From: Sarcocystis neurona
Taxonomy: Eukaryota; Apicomplexa; Conoidasida; Eucoccidiorida; Sarcocystidae
Direction of reading: 5' to 3'
DNA: 64,000 bases
NCBI GenBank assembly: GCA_000727475.1
Contig: KL647288.1
Location: 8,273,414 to 8,337,413 of the forward strand
Every line of letters starts with the position of its first letter. The first letter of the stretch is position 1. A program made the translations under genes and the position numbers. Positions 1-11,666 of the stretch are shown here, one piece after another. A model generated the notes under the pieces. That model was not told the DNA's origin. It searched no databases and saw only the letters and a list, made by a program, of their open reading frames with translations.

Positions 1-660
1 GACCACAGACTGATCTGCGGACGTCAATATGTGTGTGTAGATAGAGACGCACATAAAACTGGCGGATTGCTGGGCCCGTCGCGGCACGTGCCTGCGCGGA
101 GCGGTCGGGAGACCGCGGGATAGATTAATAAGGAGCGTGTTGAACACTCACACGTGCGCAGGGAAGGCCGATGGGGGCGTTATTCCACTTGTAGCAACTC
201 CAGGATTTTATCGGGAAGCCGGTGCGCAAGAGACTCACAAGGATGTGTTCCGCGCGCGTACCCACCAACGCACACATGTCACGGGATGCGAAGACACGCA
301 TCGGTCGTGTTTATGCTGGCGCTTGTACTTGTTGGCGCATAGATTATTTTCGTACGCTCGTCTCCCTACTGAAGGCGACAGCCGTCCACATACATATATA
401 TATACATATATATATGGCACCCAGAGAGATGGATCGTGGAGGAGGGCGGGCGTGCGTCTCTAAATATGTTCGTATTCCGCGTGTTTTGCGACTGGCTGCT
501 GGCGGCCGGCGTCTGGACTTTCTGGGCTGCTGTCATCTGCGGCGGCGGGTGGAATTTCTGCGCCTTGTTTTGGTTTTTTTTGTGTGCACCCCACACGCTT
601 CTTTGTGGGACTGTTTTGTGACTCGTCCGTTCGCGTTTGTCATGGCCGTTCTGCTGCAGC

Positions 661-3483
661 ATGGAGCGGTATCTATACGCCGCAGAGACGATCCTGAAGG
701 GAAGCAAAATGGTCGAGACGCGTCGGCGGTGGGCCGTACGTGTGGAGCCAGGGGAGCGGGGAGACGAGGCAGGAGAAGAGGGACGAACTGTTGTTACAGC
801 GTCAGTGACGCGGTCGGCAAGCCACGTTTCGCTGGATACGGACACGGCGGAAATTACTCGATCGACGAGCGGTAGCAGCAGCAGCAAGCGAAGGCTCGAG
901 TACCGCGTGGTAGAGGGAGAAGAAGAACAGGTGGCGGTGCGTCTGTTTGAGCAGGTCCAGGAGGAGGAGCGCCAGCGACGGCTGCTGCAAGAGTCAGACG
1001 AGACACAGCAGGTCCCGGAGCGAAGGCGGTCTGTGGATCCCACCAGCGGCAGTGGTGGTATCTACAGTGACAGCAGTGGCGCCGGCAGGGACAGCGTGGG
1101 CAGCAGCAGGCTGAGGAGGAGGAGGGGAGGGAGTCAAGGAGAGGCGACAGACAGAAAGCAACAGGGAGGAAGGCTTGACGCTGCTGCAGAAGAAGACGCA
1201 GACGAAGCGCGGACCAGCAGCGAACGTCCACGACGGCGAGAAGAAAAGAGTGTGGAACAGGCAGCAATGCAACGGATGAAAGAGAAAGGCTATATTGAGG
1301 TGCTGCAGTACGTGAAGCCGTGGCGACTCGATCCCAAGACCGTGTCGAAAGAGATGCCTGACTTGTGGGCGGAAGTGATGGCGACCGAGGTTCCGACCTG
1401 GGTGAGGCCACGTCTGTGCTGGTGTACGTGTTGGTGCACATACACCTGACTGCATAGGGCTGCTGTGTCTCCCGATGGCTCTTCCATTTGTCTGTACGAA
1501 GATGTAGATATATTCACAGAGACAGGGGGAGAGTTGCACACAAGAGTCTGTACCCCGTACGAATCCTTCCACCTACCTAGCTGCAGAGCAGCGTCTGCGT
1601 AAGTGCACGAGGTACAGACGGACACTCGCTTTACGTATATACGTAGCACGTGTGCGTGTGTGTATTTCGGTGTCTTGCGGGGGGGGTTGGGGGGGCAAAG
1701 GTTTTTCCCTTGAAGCAGAAAGGACCGTGGGGCCCTCCCGTATGCTTCGACGCAGTTCCTGTGAAGAACATTGCGCGTGCGCATGTGATCACGGGGGGAA
1801 GCGCCACTCGATTCTACGTTGTCTTTTCCTTGCTACACACACGTTCTCTGGCCTACCTGTCTGTACGTGTAGTTACACATGTGTATACGTGCCGTGCCCG
1901 ACTCGGTTTTCTCCGGCTGTCTGCACACGCGTGTGCATGAGTGTGTTCGCACGCGGTATCCTGCTTCACAGACAGTGCAAGAGTCCTACAGAAGAAAGAG
2001 TATGTGCTCGCCTGCGTAGACAGATACTACGATTCGGGAAAGTATTTCTACCTGTGTGTGGGGACGCAAGTGGGGGATAGCCACCACGACATCTAGAGAG
2101 GGACTGCTGCGTTTACGTACACTTTGAGGTATGGAAGGAATCGCTGGACTTCTGCAGCGGTTCTCCGTATACGTGCAGGCGCACAAGGGAACTCGTGTAT
2201 GTTACGCACACACGCGTGTCCCCAAGCTACGTTCACGTGTGGCCCTCGCACACACTCCACGACCACACAAACATGTGTGTGGGGTGCGGCAGACGCGACG
2301 GCAACAGGCGCAGTACTGCGCAGTACTGGGTGTTCGGTGTCGATGTGTAAGCGCGTAGATGTCTGCGTATTTACCGTCGTTTGATCTGCGGAAAATGCGT
2401 GTGTGTCGGTGTTCGCAGCCGGAGGGTTTGACAGAGGAAGGCATCGCGTCGCGTGCGGACTGCACGGAGCGAGGCTGGGACAAGCAGCAGGACCAGATAG
2501 TAGCGATGACGCAGGAGGCCGTAAGTGCTGCCTTGTCCCGGCGTGCGATTATTGAGTTGCTAAAAGTGCTGCCGGTGTGTATGCGTGTCTGATGCCTTTG
2601 GACGGTCAGGCGTTTTTTTCACCGACACACGCATCAACAGTAACACGTAGCTATTGACTGTGTGTGGCAGTGCATTCTCATTTGACTGTTTTCTGTCTTC
2701 TCTTTCTCCTACACACATACGTAATGTATGTTCGTGGTAGGACGGGCTGCGCAGAAGAAGCTTTACTCACGTAGGTGGGTCTCCCAGCACGCGCGTGTAT
2801 AACCCGTGTTCCCTACACGTGAAAGTCGTAGCTATTAAGTATATATAGCACAGCAATTCCATTTGTCGGTTCCTTCTCTCTCTCTCTCACACGTACATCT
2901 ATATGTTTGTGGTAGGACTGACTGCGCAGCGGAAGCGCTTCTCATGCACTTGGGGCTCGCAGCATGCGTGTACAACGGATGTTTCCATCATTTGAACGCG
3001 CGTCCTGCGTCCCTGTCTCTGTCGTTAAAACGGCGTCCCTGCTTCACCGCACATTCTCTCGATCTGTTGTGAGTGTGTATGGGGTGACTCGATTCTGCCG
3101 AATTGCTCCCGGGAGCTTCTTCGTGTGTCGTCGGAGAAGCTGTCCCCGGTGCGTAGTGGAGCATCATCTTCCTGCAGTAGGTGCAGCTGCTGCCATGTCA
3201 TGCGGCTGTTGCTGACGGTTGTTCGTGCTGCGTGAAGCTGCTGCTGCTGCTGCCAGGCGGTGGTGCCGCATCTTGCTGCGACGTGCTGCGTAGTCGTGTG
3301 CGACTTGGTGCTCCTTCTTGCTGCAAGAAGCAGCTGCTACTGCGCACGTTCACCCTGTCTGTGCGTCGCTGCTGCCTCTGCCTTCAGGACGAGGAGGAGG
3401 AGAAGTTGGGACAGGGGATATCCCTTGGCTCTATCATATTCTTTGGATCACTGCTGCTGCGGTGGTATACGGGCTCTGGTTGA
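661..3483 (+). CDS. Three-exon gene, acidic/basic protein with C-terminal hydrophobic segment, function unknown
   Basis: I do not recognise the family. Proposed exons are 661-1401, 2419-2520 and 3388-3483. All joins are phase 0, with donors GTGAGG and GTAAGT and acceptors TTCGCAG and CTTCAG, giving 312 residues. An in-frame ATG at 637 would add eight residues; 661 is chosen because the following sequence (MERYLYAAETILKG) looks like a natural start. Residues about 20-210 are low-complexity and charged, rich in Glu, Arg and Ser. The most conserved-looking part is at the end of exon 1 (around YVKPWRLDPKTVSKEMPDLW). Exon 3 opens with DEEEEK and then has a roughly 15-residue hydrophobic stretch (ISLGSIIFFGSLLL) just before the stop, so a tail-anchored membrane protein is inferred. 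The stop could be bypassed by another donor near 3460. Flanking DNA holds (CTG)n tracts. Confidence 0.5.
2701..3000. repeat. Imperfect direct repeat, offset about 175 bp, in intron 2 of the first gene
   Basis: A TC-rich tract followed by GTGGTAGGAC and CTGCGCAG occurs at about 2701-2800 and again, diverged, at about 2876-2975. The shared word GTGGTAGGAC starts at 2734 and 2909. It lies inside the proposed intron between 2521 and 3387, so it is not coding. Confidence 0.6.
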
Positions 3484-6400
3484 TCAATGATAACAAAGTC
3501 TGTCCGCACGTGTGTGTATACAAACACACTCTTTCTGCACGCATTCACGCGACAGTGTGTGGAGTTAGTGAACAGTCCACTTGTGAGGGAGAAACACGTG
3601 TAAGTGTTCTCTGTGGAGTTTCGCCGGCGCAGCTCACCCAGGTTCTGCTTTTCCTGCAGGAGAGACAGAGGCGAGTGTTCTGTTTGCGAGCCTCTGCTGT
3701 ATCTGTAGCTGAAAAAAACGAGGGGAGGAGGGCAGGGGGCACTTTGGTTGCCGGTGCATTCGTGTGATTTCGTTGGGCCTGAGGAGCGGAGGGGCAGAGA
3801 GAAGTAGAGGAGGAAAAGCGTCTGGCAGGCGGTGTGCCGAGGCGGAGGCAGAGGAGGAGGAAAGAGAAACAGGCGAAAGCACAGAAGGAGGATTCCCTGC
3901 TGATGTGGCTGCTGCCGCTGCTAATACGTCCGCGAGGATCTGCTGCATGTTGCTCCGGTCATCTGCTACTCAGCGTAAACAGAGGGAATTCTTGCAAGTT
4001 CTCACCCTCAGCTGCTCGGATGCTGGTGAGCAGGAAGAAGAGAAGAGGGAAGAGCTGCGTTCAACTGTCCTTCTGTGCTAGTGCTACTACTGAGGAGCAG
4101 CGAGAGTACACGTGTCGTACTGCGCCGGCGCGCCGGTGCTGCGGAAGCTGCGCAAGACGGCCTGTCGTCTCCCTGTTGCCGTTTTCAGCTGCTGTCGCCA
4201 CCGTTGATTTTGCTGTGTTGTTAGCGCGTGCTGCCGCCGCGAGCGCGGCTGCGCTGCCGCGGCGGCGCGGGCGGTTGCATCCAGCGCGTAGTTCACAAGG
4301 AGAAGGAGAAAAGATTTTATGCAGCACAGGGGTGCGAGAAAGCGATTTATGCAGGATATAGAAGCACAAGTAAGCAGAGAAACCACACGTGCACATGATC
4401 GCCTGCAGGCGGGGGTGCGCGTAACACGTCTGAGGGAGGACGACAGGAAGCATAGTGCCGTTATGGCATAGTCGAAGGCGCAACGCATGCAGGAGGTGCT
4501 TTTCACCAGCAAACAAGATCAGATTTTGAGCGTAGAAAAACGCGTGACCCCATTCTTTGCTTGCAAGAGAGGCCACGTTTATACGAGGAAAGGGATCGCA
4601 TACAGGCGAAAGGATTTTGTGTTTCAGGCAGAGTCGGTGTCGGTGAAAAGACAGAAAAACGCAGGGTGTACAGGACAGAATAGAAAGGTGCGTCTGCACG
4701 AAGCAAAGAAAAGTGCATGGGGCCTCTCATTCATTTTACAGTATAGAAGGTTCGCAGGATGGACAGGCACCCGACGCCAACCGGGGTGGCCTGCGCGCAC
4801 TGGGAGCGTGAGCCTGTGAGCAGCACACTAGCAGCCACGCCGACAGGGAGTTCTGAAAGCGTACAGAAAGCGACAAGCAGATGAGTGAGGCATGGAAAGA
4901 TACGTGGATGCCAGAGAAGTACCAGCGTGGCATGGCGTGGCGCTCGCGTGCACGCCACAAGGATACAAACCTGCGTCGTCCTGGACGCTTCGGCGTACTT
5001 CCGAAAGCAGCGTACCTGTCACGTGCAAAAAAAAGTGCAGAACTAGTTTTACCACAGCTGCGGCAATGGGCGGAACGCGATACCCAACACCAACGTGAAC
5101 GACATGCATCCGCTGCTTGGAGCTGCGGGTGTACACATTAGATGTGTAGACATACATAAGGTATTCATATAAATACGCAGCAACACCAGCGGTCTTGCAG
5201 GCAGCGGGGTGCTGACTAGTACTAGGCACAACGTCTCCGCTGTGCAGCTGCTCGTGCTGCTCATGCGGAGCTGCAGCGACTTCGTATATACGTTCCCCGA
5301 CAGCGGATGTCGCGGATGCTGGACACCCTCGCGTCTCTCTTTGCATGTTGTTCTATTACAGTGCACTCGTCTGTATGAATCACACGGATGCAGAAGACAT
5401 TATCTCCTCCACTGGTGAACTCTCACCTTGTAGAGAGTAGGTAGTCCTACGTGCATTTGTATTACGGCAGAGATTACATCTCTCTGTGTACCGTATTCGA
5501 GCGAGGATTCTCCTGTGTGCAGCGCATATCTGCATAAAGGGCGACGTGTCTGGTCGGATTGTTTGACGTGTGGAAAATTGCTCGTGAAGATAGAAAAGTA
5601 CTACAGCAGCAAAAAAGCTCTTCAGTAGTAGTAGAATAATGTAGAAATAAGTGGCAAGATGCTTGTTCTTCTGCACTTGGCGTTGTAGAGTCGTGAACAC
5701 TGGTGGTGGCGGACGGCTGAGGTGGTAGGGTGTGTCAGTAGCCACAGTGGCCATGTTGATAATAAAATTCGCTTGAGTAGAAGTAGTAGTACTCGAAAAA
5801 GGCCTGCGATTTCTTGTTTCGTGACATCGTCTTTTGCGCGGATGCTTTCGCACAATCACATGTGTTACATGCACGATATCACACACACATTTACATACGT
5901 GTTTTCCGTGCGCATATGTTGTTTCAGTGTACATCCTATGTAGTTATGTAATATGCAGGGTATCCTATGTACACGCATGTGTGCGTCCTTCGTGTTCGTT
6001 TGGTGTATTTCTACATACGTACCATCTGTACGACTTCGTACGTGCGCATAATGTGTATATATATATATATACATATATATCTAGGTATAAGTGTTGTATG
6101 TATGTATGTATGTATATATATGTAAATTTTCGTACGTGTAATGTGTGTGCAGTCACACGGACCTTCGTGGAAAAACTCTACTATTTGTGGCTGCGAAGGG
6201 ATTTTGGAACAGGACGAAGTGTGGTCATAAATCAAAAATATGAAGGTATCTCTTTTGTGTATGTTCTTAAAACTACACTGTCGTGTGCGAGGTTGCTAGC
6301 ATAAAAGCAGTGCGTGTAAGTGCAGTAGCGGACGATGTAGACGCATACGCTTGTCGAAACATTTTGCATATGTGTGCGTTGATACTGGTCCTGGCGTGGC

Positions 6401-9400
6401 ACAACGCACAACATAGATGACTGTGCCCTGAATGACGCAGTTTGCTTTTGCTGAATGCTGGAAAACAAAGGCGGAGACGCGTGTTGCGGCGATGAACCTC
6501 CTTCGTTGAGTAGGATACTTTTTAAAAGTAGATCATCAGGAGCACGTTGCAATGCGGCATGCTGCGCCTTTGCAAAGTGTTGGTAGGAAGCGTCCGCTAC
6601 CTAGAACTGCAGCTTGTGTCTTCGGCATATTCGCAGTACTTTTGTGGCGGGCCCGCCAGTGTCAGTCACCAGAGATGGCGTTTCTGTTGTAAAGATGTGG
6701 ATTACCGATGTTTTCACCGGCAAGACTCGTGTATAGGTAACCCGCCTCGGTAATACTTTGTGGCACACTCACACACATACACATAGAGCGCACAATAATT
6801 TTTCCGTTCTGCAGGACCGTAGCAGGTAGTATGTGTTTGTAGACTGCATTCACTTTTCACGCTTAGTCGTTGTTTTGAAGTCAGTTAATTAGTTCACACT
6901 GTACTGGCGCCCACGCAAATGCATCTCGTTATTGTAAACGCCCATATATTCTTTTGCGGAACGTGTTTAGAAGGGACCCTGTTCTGCCGTGAACATACAC
7001 GTTCCCGGTTTTCAGTAGACTGGTAACCAGTCTACCTGCACCCCACTTTCTCCTGTTCCAAGCAGTTGTAGAGGGAAATTTCTTCGTCAGTCCTGCGTTC
7101 GTTATGCTTTTGTCTCACAAGCTTTAACAATGCGGACGCTTCTGCACGCCAGGTCTTCTTGAATATTATCTGAGTCGTCATATATATATATGTATAAATG
7201 GCCGCTCCAGTATTAATAGTAGTTACTCTATACTAGTACCTGCTAGGTATTCGCTCGGTTAGAACGCACGTTGCTGAGCACGCGTGAGGTGGTCACGTGT
7301 ACATACACGTAAATTTGGTAATTCTGAAGTCCATATTTTCGTGAGATACTGGCTATTTGATGTGTCCATTCAGACTTTCTATCTACACATCTGCGTCACT
7401 AGCTGATTACGCGGCGAACCCATTCAGCAATGCGCGAGAGGTCACTGAACTACTACAAAGAATAAACGGCGCAACAAGGCACAAGTATATTTGAACGTAC
7501 TTCTGAGACATAGAACAAAAACAATAGGAAGGTACCTATCTATGTATCACCATGAGGTCTCTACGGAGAACATGGATACAAATACAGACATACGCAGGGT
7601 CACCCCTGCCGCTTCCGGCAGTATTCAGCGCTTTCCAAGAGACGCTCATTATTAAAAGTATGTCGTGTGAGGAGATCGTACGCTCATAAGAGAGTAGCCT
7701 ACCACAGAAACTGCCTAAAGGGAAGACACTCTTACGAAGTTAGGTTTGATACAGAATACGTGAACCCAACCAAAGTATTTCTTTTAGATGCCTTCCACCA
7801 AGTTTGCACAGATCATGTGGTACACGGATAGGTGTAGTGTGATTCTTGATACTGCCCGAGGACGTCTTCTGTCGAAAGGCATGATACCGTATCCGTGTAA
7901 ACTTTATTCCACTTCACCAGAGGCCGCGTACAAAAGACTTCCTATGATTCTAGATAGGCGGCATAGATAGGAGAAATTTCTGTACAGTCAGTGTCCACAG
8001 GTACGCATACTGAAGATCATGATCCCGGGAGGCGCAGGAAAAGTTTTGTCCCGTTAGAGTACGCGGCACGCCTGGAGACATACTGCAGGATTCAGGAGAT
8101 TCATCGCTACTGAGATAAACGCACTGAATAGCATTATGCAAGCGGATCACGTGTCATACAACTAAATTCAGTTGGACTCCGATACACTCAGAATAGAGCT
8201 ACACTGAACATACTGCTTTCACTGTTGCCACTCCAATGTATTCGCTTCGTTGTTTGCCCTACTTTTAAGTCACTCTGTCTTCGGCGGCTCTTAAAGACCA
8301 GCTTTGTGACATCACATGTTTTCAGCGTGGACTTCTCCAGAAATCACCTCGGTTACAGCTACTCAAGTACACATCATCCCCCGTACACGTATCGAGGATA
8401 TTTAAAGCAGCTTTTTTTTCTTGCATATACTTGAGAGGAAAGACGTCTCAACATACAACTGTCAGCTGCTGAGCACTACGTAGATGTGTTGCAAATTTCG
8501 CTCAATGTTTCTTTAGTGAGGCGCGGAGATTTGTTCACATTCACCTCTTTAAAGGAGAGTACTGTTTCCCCCTGTCTTTGCTTTCTGTAAATGCTTGATT
8601 CCTTGAAGCTGTTCTCAAAAAAAGGAACTTGAGTTCTGTTCAGTTGTGACTTTGATTCAGGCTTACTCAGACTCGCATACTACAGAGGAAGAACTCTCCG
8701 TTATCTACGTCAAAATACACGGAAGCACGTACATCACCATCCTTCAGAAGTACGTGTTTCTTCACTTGCGTACATGCACGGATTACGTAAGCGTATGCCT
8801 CAAACTCCCACTGGCGCCTTGCCTGGTTAGTTGCTTTTTCTCGATGAGCGGCCTGAAAGCCGCAGTATCAGAGAGCAAATCAGCCTCATCCTTACTTTTG
8901 CATTTCATTCACGTTTGAGGAGCCACATACAATCTCAGTGTGGAAGGAAAATTCTGTATTGTCGTGTCTCTGTCGAAAAAAGCAGTGATAGATGTATGTA
9001 AAGCATATTGTGTACCCTCGTAATTCTGTCGAAAGAGCCTGCGTTAGCGGTAGTCCGAGCACCGTAGCAGGAGCAGCACACACCCTGCGTGAGGCACACC
9101 GTTCCTTATAGTAACGGGAGGCAAGGTTGGCAAAATTCTACACCTACGGTACTGCTACAAGACAGGAAAAGACGTTTTGTGGAGTTGTCGTGACGCTTTC
9201 ATGGTGACTCGAAGGTGGCGGTTGCACTCGCCCACCTGCAGATATACAGGTTAGTTTGAGCGTGCACATAGGAAAAATACAACCGGATGCGCCGTGTGCC
9301 GTCCACACAAGATGGGGTGTACACGTTTTTCTCGTGCAAGCTCTTCTTTTGTTGAATTGCCGGAGCTGTGGACTTTACAGGCGTGTTGCCGCCGCAGCTG

Positions 9401-11666
9401 CATGCTGGCTGGCAGATCAGTCCTCACCCTCAAGTCAACGCGCGACAGATGTCTACTTGTGATTACTTGAGACCCTTGTGGTTGGGATCTATTTACTTCT
9501 CCACGTTTGAACTTCTCTGCTCCATTACAACATAAATTCTCCTGAGACCTGCTTCTGGTGCTGCGGAAGTCTCCCTAATCGCCTGGAACGTATGTATTCT
9601 CACCGACTGCTCCTTCCATCGGCTTAGTTCTCGGAATTGAGCTCACTCGACTCCTCCATCCACCGACTCTATTCTCGGAGCTGAGTGCATTCAATGTAAT
9701 GAAGTTATACTGTATGCCCACGTGACTACTAATGAGGACACCACATTTCTTGTTGAAAGTTTTTGACGGAGACACATCCGAGTACTTAAGTGTCTAATTT
9801 CGTCATAAATAGCTAAGCTCTTCACCTTTATTGAGCCAGAATCTACTGTATCATGTTGCACCTTGAAGTAGTCTGAGCAACATCTCTCTCCACAGGTGAC
9901 AGCTACGGGTTCTCCACGCACACGCTTAGAAGCACACTTCGTGCCTTCGTGCCCGCATCCGGGGAAGTGTCCAGACATCATTTCTTTGTTCAATCCTCTA
10001 GGTGTGATTGCAGGCCGTATTGTGAAAGTTTCCATGTCCCACCCTGCATTGCGTCTTTTGAGTCTGGCTAAATTGTTCCAGCCTCCTTACTTTTTGAGGA
10101 TCTGTAGAGCTCGTAACTCTTTGTGGTGTAATCCACACAGACGCCGCTGTAATTACACTGTCCTCTACTCGGTCCCTCTGTTCGCTTTTGTCTTCGCGTG
10201 CGTCCGTTCTTACCCTTCTTTATTAGTCTGGAATTTCTGCTGGGGCGCAACTTGTGGGGGACAAGGTCGTTGGTGGGCGGTCTTTGTTTTGTCCGGCACT
10301 TTCGCGTGTGCGTGTGGCCTTTTTCATTTCGGTCTTGTGGTGAATGAAGTTCAGCGGTAGACAAGGTTCTTTCTTCGCTGGGACATGCACATGCGCACCT
10401 ATATCCTCTCCATCGCTCCTAGTCAAACACGGCTCTGGTGGTGGAACATCTGTGTAGCGTGCCCCAACGTTACTGGTGTCTTGCCGTGACTTTTTCCGTG
10501 CACTTCGATGTAGAAATTGCCTGAAAAACATTCGTTTCATGTGGCCTTCACCGGTCCTAGCGCGTCGTGCCTTCCGCGTCGTCCTACAAACGCTGCGGCG
10601 GACCGTACGACAGGATGTTTTCCCAAGAACGAGCGTGGCGATAGTTTCGCGGAAGAGGGTGACACACAAGTTCCTCTAGATGTTTGGTAAATTTGAACCC
10701 TTGCAGCTTCACAAGCGTTACATAATTGTCCCAAAAAACTGAGCCAGCTTCGGTGCGACGTGTCGGGCGTTGTCTGTTGCAAGGATCTTGCACGAGGAAG
10801 TGGCTGGTCACGAACGTTAAATTCTAGACGCATGAAAAAGCAATTCAGGGATCCTGCGCACCGAGCAGGACGGCTGCCTTCCTTCTGGTCTCTGTTACAC
10901 ACCGGCAGGAGAAATCTTCCTGTAAGCAACCTGACGAAGTCGGAGAGACTGACTATCATAATCCCAGCATAGACACGCCGTGGTCGAATGCGTCGTACAC
11001 TCTGGATCTTTACTTCATTATTGCGTAGTTCTATTTCTTCCTGCCTATCCAGGCTTTCTACAAAACAAGCGCAAGGCCCTCGTACAGTAGATATCACTAG
11101 TGCAATATGATATATATGCACGGCAGATCGGTATGATAGCTTGACCAGCAATAACTTTTGGCCTGGGGGAGGATTTAGAACGAAAACGAGCGGCCAACTT
11201 TGTGGCCTTAATGCTGGAACGCGCACACTGCAAGAAATGTGCGTTCGAGGAGATCCACCGTGTGTGTTGGCTCCCGTGGATATAGACAAACAGAATTTAA
11301 GTCCTGGTTTGTCTCGCCAACAGCGGTTGTCAACGGATACCTCGAACGTTACGACGTTTACTGAAGAGCAGAACTTTCCTAATGAATGTTGTTTGGGGAG
11401 ATGTTAGTGCGCGGCAGACAAGACGAAGCCACGAGTTTCAAAGAACTTTTTTTGTTTACGGTGTGACGGCGCGCGCTAACGTGCGAGGAGCGCCGTGCCA
11501 GTCCCGCCTGCAAAGCAGTTCCGCCGGCAGACTGCGAAGAGAGGTTATTGGCCGCCCCGTTCCTTGTCTTTCAATCTTCTGAGCCTTCTCCTCTCTTCCA
11601 TGTTCCTCTGCTTGTCCTCCTCTGCCATTCGTTTTTTTTCTCCTCGCTTGTCCCCCGGTCGCCAGG
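3484..11666. other. Gene-poor stretch; no gene supported
   Basis: Short open frames exist at 3764-4081 (Glu-rich, +), 4487-4819 (+) and 4881-5141 (+). None has a recognisable motif, a convincing start context or a splice partner, so I call no gene. From 3484 to about 5400 the DNA still carries triplet-rich tracts like those in neighbouring genes. From about 5.9 to 6.2 kb there is a TA/TATG microsatellite field. From about 6.5 to 9.6 kb the sequence is more AT-balanced, almost free of CAG/CTG runs, and without long open frames. Polypyrimidine tracts just before 11667 probably belong to the upstream region of the next gene. Confidence 0.5.
6050..6125. repeat. TA and TATG microsatellite
   Basis: An alternating TA tract of about 25 bases is followed by an ATATATCTAGG spacer and then GTAT tetranucleotide repeats. 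The same TA/GTAT class recurs throughout the window, mainly in introns and intergenic DNA. Confidence 0.8.

Noticed and set aside
4881..5141. 86-residue + frame starting MSEAWKDTW
   Set aside because: No motif, no splice partner and overlapping open frames on the other strand; not distinguishable from chance.
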